Source of the DNA: Deltaproteobacteria bacterium
GTDB lineage: Bacteria; Bdellovibrionota; UBA2394
NCBI GenBank assembly: GCA_017302715.1
Contig: JAFLCD010000010.1
Span: 1-64,000, forward strand
Direction: 5' to 3'
Length of the DNA stretch: 64,000 bases
A program made the position numbers and the translations under genes. Under the pieces are notes generated by a model. That model did not search any database, was not told the DNA's origin, and saw nothing but the letters and a program-made list of their open reading frames with translations. This document shows positions 60,796 to 64,000 of this stretch, one piece after another (position 1 is the first letter of the stretch; the number at the start of each line of letters is the position of its first letter).

Positions 60796-61267
60796 AATAA
60801 ACACCCTTTCCCCTTCTCTATTCTAACCCCTATTTGGGGCGATGCAGCATATGCACAAAAGACCTATCGGCAGGGCGTCTAGGAACTTTAGCTAAATGGA
60901 CGGAATTCTTAAAAGATGAATAATATCATATATTTAAGTCATTAAAAAATTCAACATAGACGTATGAGAATCACATATTCGCTGCAGACGTTGGTCTATA
61001 AGGTCTCCCCCAAAAAGGGGCCCCCCTCATATCCCAACCGGCGGCGCAAACGGTAAACCTTAAAACAGTCTGTGTTGAATTTTTTAACAGGCGAAAATCT
61101 CTGCGTAGTTTAATGACCTAAAAGTGTCCCTACCCATAAGAAATTCAGAAAAAAACTTTTCATTACTCGCATGAATTTTTTAGCAACTTTCGTTGCAGGG
61201 TAATTGGCATGCTTCGTGAAGGTCATCCGAGAAGTGGGTGTAGTTTCGGATCAACGAAGGGATGTTC
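60796..61267. other. 472-bp gene-free region with an inverted-repeat element
   Basis: Holds the 146-bp element at 60942-61087 and the leader of the glycine-rich gene. The leader carries hairpins GCAAC-TTTC-GTTGC (about 61185) and ATCCGA...TCGGAT (about 61228-61254). No coding frame seen. Confidence 0.65.
60942..61087 (+). mobile_element. 146-bp element with 20-bp inverted ends: MITE or structured RNA
   Basis: Left end TTAAAAAATTCAACATAGAC, right end GTCTGTGTTGAATTTTTTAA, differing at one base that is a U-G pair only in plus-strand RNA. Inside are GTATGAG/CTCATAT, AGAC-GTTG-GTCT and CCCC-AAAAA-GGGG helices. Ends of TTAA suit a TA-type MITE; the U run suits a terminator-closed RNA. Undecided between the two. 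Confidence 0.5.
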
Positions 61268-62419
61268 ATGAAAAGCATTTATTATCTGATCGGTGCATTA
61301 AGTATTTCAACTGCTTTTGCGCAAACAGAATCAAGTGAGTTAAAAGTACATAAAGCCACCGACGTTTTAGTGAGATCTGAAAATAAAGGTCGCGCCGTTT
61401 ATTTTGGTGACGATCTCAATCTCGCCGCAAACGAAACCTTAGTTTTTGATGAACCTGCTACTGTCTATTTGAATTCGCTGAAAATGGATTCCGCTTCGAG
61501 CATCAACACGAACGGAAATAAAATGGATCTTCTCGTTCGTGATCAAGTCGATTCCGATAACGGAGTCATCGATGTCTCCTTTAATAAGACGATCGATGTA
61601 AGTGGTCAGGATGGCCCTGTCGGTGAAGACGGCGCCAAAGCCGCCGACGCTTTGAAAGGTGGAGCGGCTGCATCAGGCACGAACGCCACTTCTGGCGGCG
61701 CGGGTGGTGACGGACAAAAAATTTCCATTCTCACTCCTTATCTTAGAGGAAATATTATTTTAATCACGAAAGGTGGGGATGGTGGCCGCGGTGGTAACGG
61801 TGGTGACGGCGGTGTGGGCGGTAAAGGTTTTTCGGGAATGGATGCGCGAGTGCTTTATCATTTTCGCGGAATGGACGGACTTCCTATCGATTCTCTTTTA
61901 TCGATCGGCGCGATGATTGGTATTCCCTATGTCGGACAAGTTTTGGCGATTCTTTCTATCTTTAACGGAATCAAAATTGGCGACGGCTTTGACGGCTTCG
62001 ATGGCGGTCGCGGTGGTAACGGCGGTAACGGTGGCTTCGGTGGGAACGGCGGTAATGCTGGAGACATCAGTCTTGTTTACGGCCGGCAAGTGGATGGAAC
62101 AAAAATTTATATCAACACTCGCGGAGGAAAAGCGGGAGCTGCAGGTCGCGCTGGACTTGGTGGAGTCGGCGGTATGGGTGGAGAAGGCGGACAAGCTGGA
62201 GATATTTTTGCTCGCGATGGAAAGCCTGGAAAATCAGGTGAAGCCGGTGTTCGCGGAGTCGAAGGTCGTCCAGGAAATCCTGGAAAAGCCGGTAAGGTTA
62301 GCGTGGTTGAAACCGACGATCCAAAGTGGGTTGGATGTTATGTTCAATACAAAGAACTCTTAGAGATGGGAGAAGACGTAAGTTTCGCTCGCGAAATGTT
62401 ACGAGCCTGTGATTCATGA
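61268..62419 (+). CDS. exported glycine-rich collagen-like protein 1
   Basis: 383 residues from ATG 61268 (GAAGGG 6 nt before; the ATG at 61262 abuts the Shine-Dalgarno). Signal peptide about 1-18 (ISTAFAQ). An N-terminal beta-rich part (about 20-110) precedes Gly-X-Y-like runs, e.g. GGDGGRGGNGGDGGVGGKG and GGRGGNGGNGGFGGNGG, and a collagen-like GKPGKSGEAGVRGVEGRPGN. The C-terminal cap (WVGCYVQYKELLEMGED ... CDS) has two Cys. Probably a surface or extracellular structural protein. Stop overlaps the next start (ATGA). Confidence 0.8.
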   Translation: MKSIYYLIGALSISTAFAQTESSELKVHKATDVLVRSENKGRAVYFGDDLNLAANETLVFDEPATVYLNSLKMDSASSINTNGNKMDLLVRDQVDSDNGVIDVSFNKTIDVSGQDGPVGEDGAKAADALKGGAAASGTNATSGGAGGDGQKISILTPYLRGNIILITKGGDGGRGGNGGDGGVGGKGFSGMDARVLYHFRGMDGLPIDSLLSIGAMIGIPYVGQVLAILSIFNGIKIGDGFDGFDGGRGGNGGNGGFGGNGGNAGDISLVYGRQVDGTKIYINTRGGKAGAAGRAGLGGVGGMGGEGGQAGDIFARDGKPGKSGEAGVRGVEGRPGNPGKAGKVSVVETDDPKWVGCYVQYKELLEMGEDVSFAREMLRACDS

Positions 62420-64000
62420 TCCATTTTATTTTGTTTAGTCTGATTGGGGCGGGTAGCCCGGATCAGATTCCTTCTGTTGAAATTTCTGAGGGAGCTTCGA
62501 AAGTTATCGAAGCTCCCGCTGCGCTTCAGGCCCTTGAGATGGGCGAAGTCAAACTCGCAAAAAATTCTTCTTTAATTTTACCTTCGTTTCGTTCGATTCG
62601 AATTCAACATTTGATCGCCGAAGAAGGCGCGCGCATTCGATTTGCTGCGAATGCATCGGGTGGCAGCGGAGAAAATTCCGCAAGCGGCAAAAATTCTGAA
62701 AACGCGAGATTCTTTTTAGGAAAAGTCGAAGGTCATATCGTGATCGAAGCTAAAGGTGGAGACGGCGGCGACGGTCAAAATGGAACGAACGGACAAAATG
62801 GTCGCGATGGCGGGCCTGGTCCAGACGGTCGTACACTTTTATTCGGATGGGTTTATATCGGCGACGGTGGTGATGGAGAAAACGGCGCGCATGGTGAACA
62901 CGGTGGCGACGGAGAAAATGGCGGCAACGGTGGCAACGGTGGAAAAATTTTACTTCTGTATAAAGAAAAAACTTTAGATTCAAAAATCATCGTCGATGTA
63001 TCGGCCGGTCGCGCCGGCAAAGCTGGATTAGCCGGCATGGGTGGACTTGGCGGCAACGGTGGAGCTGGTGGTCAGGGAGTAAATCGCGGACATCAAGGTG
63101 CGATGGGCGTCTCAGGACTTTCAGGATTTCCCGGAAAGCCTGGCGAACCTGGTCAGCCCGGTGAAGCTTTAGTGTATCAAGTGAATGATGAACTTTTCGA
63201 ATGTCTTTTCAGATTGGATTTATTTAATAGCGCCGAAGATTTGCGTGAAGAAGATTTTGATCAGTGCAGAGAAATCACTTCCTCAGAAGATTTAAATTCT
63301 CCGATCGTCGTTGCTTCGAATCACAAGATTCTCGATATTCCTCTTTCTGCAGAAAAAATAATGTGGGTTCAAGCGGACGGGGAGTCTGGAGTTTCAGCTC
63401 CGTCTGCAAAATTTTTTGGCACAAGACCTTATGACGGAAGTTCTGGTGCTGCAGGCGGAGATATTACGATTTTAGTGCGAGATATTCCCGAGTCGACCGT
63501 TATCACAGCGAGAGGCGGCATGGGTGGAGACGCGGGAAATGGCGCCAACGGAAAACGCGGGCTCGACGGAAAAGATGGACGAGATTTTGGATTCAAGCGA
63601 AAAGCTGAGCCCGGGGAAGATGGCGAGCGAGGTGGCAACGGTGGCGCCGGATCAAACGGTGGCCAAGGTGGAAAAGGTGGAAAAATCAGAATCGTTCGTG
63701 TGAAACAAAACGCTGAAGATATTGACGATTCCTGGATGAATTTTTTTGAGACTGATGTGTCGTCTGGAACTGGTGGAAAAAATGGAGTGGGCGGCATCGC
63801 CGGCCGAGGTGGTCAAGGTGGCAGAGGCGGAAAAATTCCTGGCGTCGATGGCGATCAAGTTGAAAAAAGAGCTCCCGACGGAAAACCTGGCCCTTCAGGA
63901 ACAAACGGCAAAGAGGGAAAAAAGGGTGAACGGGGCGAAGACGGGGTTGTAGAATTTTACGAAGCGGACACCTATGCCGCTTGGGTAGTTGAAGATTTCA
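62416..64000 (+). CDS. exported glycine-rich collagen-like protein 2 (3' cut by window edge)
   Basis: Open frame of 528 codons running off the right edge, coupled to the preceding gene by ATGA. Short N-terminal hydrophobic signal MIHFILFSLIGAGS. Two or more beta segments alternate with Gly-rich collagen-like runs (GGDGGDGQNGTNGQNGRDG near 115; GGNGGNGGK; GFPGKPGEPGQPGE; later GEDGERGGNGGAGSNGGQGG). A cysteine-bearing linker (LFECLFRLDL...DQCREI) resembles the C-terminal cap of protein 1, so this may be a duplicated form of it. Confidence 0.78.
   Translation, partial: MIHFILFSLIGAGSPDQIPSVEISEGASKVIEAPAALQALEMGEVKLAKNSSLILPSFRSIRIQHLIAEEGARIRFAANASGGSGENSASGKNSENARFFLGKVEGHIVIEAKGGDGGDGQNGTNGQNGRDGGPGPDGRTLLFGWVYIGDGGDGENGAHGEHGGDGENGGNGGNGGKILLLYKEKTLDSKIIVDVSAGRAGKAGLAGMGGLGGNGGAGGQGVNRGHQGAMGVSGLSGFPGKPGEPGQPGEALVYQVNDELFECLFRLDLFNSAEDLREEDFDQCREITSSEDLNSPIVVASNHKILDIPLSAEKIMWVQADGESGVSAPSAKFFGTRPYDGSSGAAGGDITILVRDIPESTVITARGGMGGDAGNGANGKRGLDGKDGRDFGFKRKAEPGEDGERGGNGGAGSNGGQGGKGGKIRIVRVKQNAEDIDDSWMNFFETDVSSGTGGKNGVGGIAGRGGQGGRGGKIPGVDGDQVEKRAPDGKPGPSGTNGKEGKKGERGEDGVVEFYEADTYAAWVVEDF

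Noticed and set aside
61898-63904. Several reverse-strand frames rich in Pro, Ser and His opposite the glycine-rich genes
   Set aside because: They are shadows of GGN/GGT codons of the plus-strand collagen-like genes and have no ribosome binding sites.

Overview
The window is chromosomal DNA of a Gram-negative bacterium. It encodes Lol lipoprotein sorting, BamA and Skp outer-membrane assembly, a System I (Ccm) cytochrome c maturation cluster, a TonB-type receptor and many exported proteins. A TIGR02147-type regulator placed ahead of exported proteins, many signal-peptide orphans and a B12-dependent ribonucleotide reductase suggest the Bdellovibrionota (Bdellovibrio and relatives). That assignment is inference. 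No rRNA or tRNA gene was seen. Genes are tightly packed, and ATGA stop/start overlaps are common.

Layout. 1-1.9 kb: riboflavin operon ribD-ribE-ribB on minus, with ribB cut by the window edge. 2.0-8.7 kb: lysS-lolC-lolD-bamA-skp and a small basic protein on plus, closed by a strong terminator. 8.7-12.5 kb: histidine kinase and REC-GGDEF pair on minus, then a sigma-54 activator and dcd. 12.5-16.1 kb: two exported proteins built from a roughly 119-residue repeat that I cannot assign. 16.3-17.4 kb: a PHP phosphoesterase and a CTG-started ferredoxin-like gene. 17.4-23.8 kb: the ccm cluster. 23.8-28.6 kb: a DHH phosphoesterase, a methyltransferase, a CcmH-like protein and thiamine transporter genes thiP and thiB. 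28.5-35.4 kb: two orphans, then ppsR, glpD and maeB on minus. 35.4-41.1 kb: orphans, a candidate structured RNA, an M50 protease, a PseC-like aminotransferase and mutT. 41.1-46.2 kb: an exported flagellin-like/FliD-like cluster behind a TIGR02147 regulator. 46.2-50.6 kb: a membrane HEIGH protein, an exported FAD oxidoreductase, a nucleotidyltransferase pair and an orphan. 50.8-56.0 kb: nrdJ with two NrdR-like boxes, and a TonB-dependent receptor. 56-60.8 kb: envelope proteins and a Ctp protease. 60.9-64 kb: an inverted-repeat element and two exported glycine-rich collagen-like proteins, the second cut by the window edge.

The strongest candidate for an undescribed system is 41.7-46.2 kb. One FliD-like and two flagellin-like proteins each begin with a Sec-type signal peptide. 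They lack the terminal D0 regions that true flagellins and caps use for type III export and for the filament core. The FliD-like protein also carries an extra N-terminal domain. Together they suggest flagellar filament folds redeployed outside the cytoplasm without a flagellar export apparatus.

Other points of interest are probable non-AUG starts (CTG for lolD and for the ferredoxin-like gene, possibly ATA for ribD), each 7 nt after a Shine-Dalgarno sequence; a GGGGACGGAG motif found five times, three of them inside ribD; a Cys-type CcmE with an unusual CcmH-like protein; two structured RNA or mobile elements; and a thiamine ABC system with no ATPase gene beside it.
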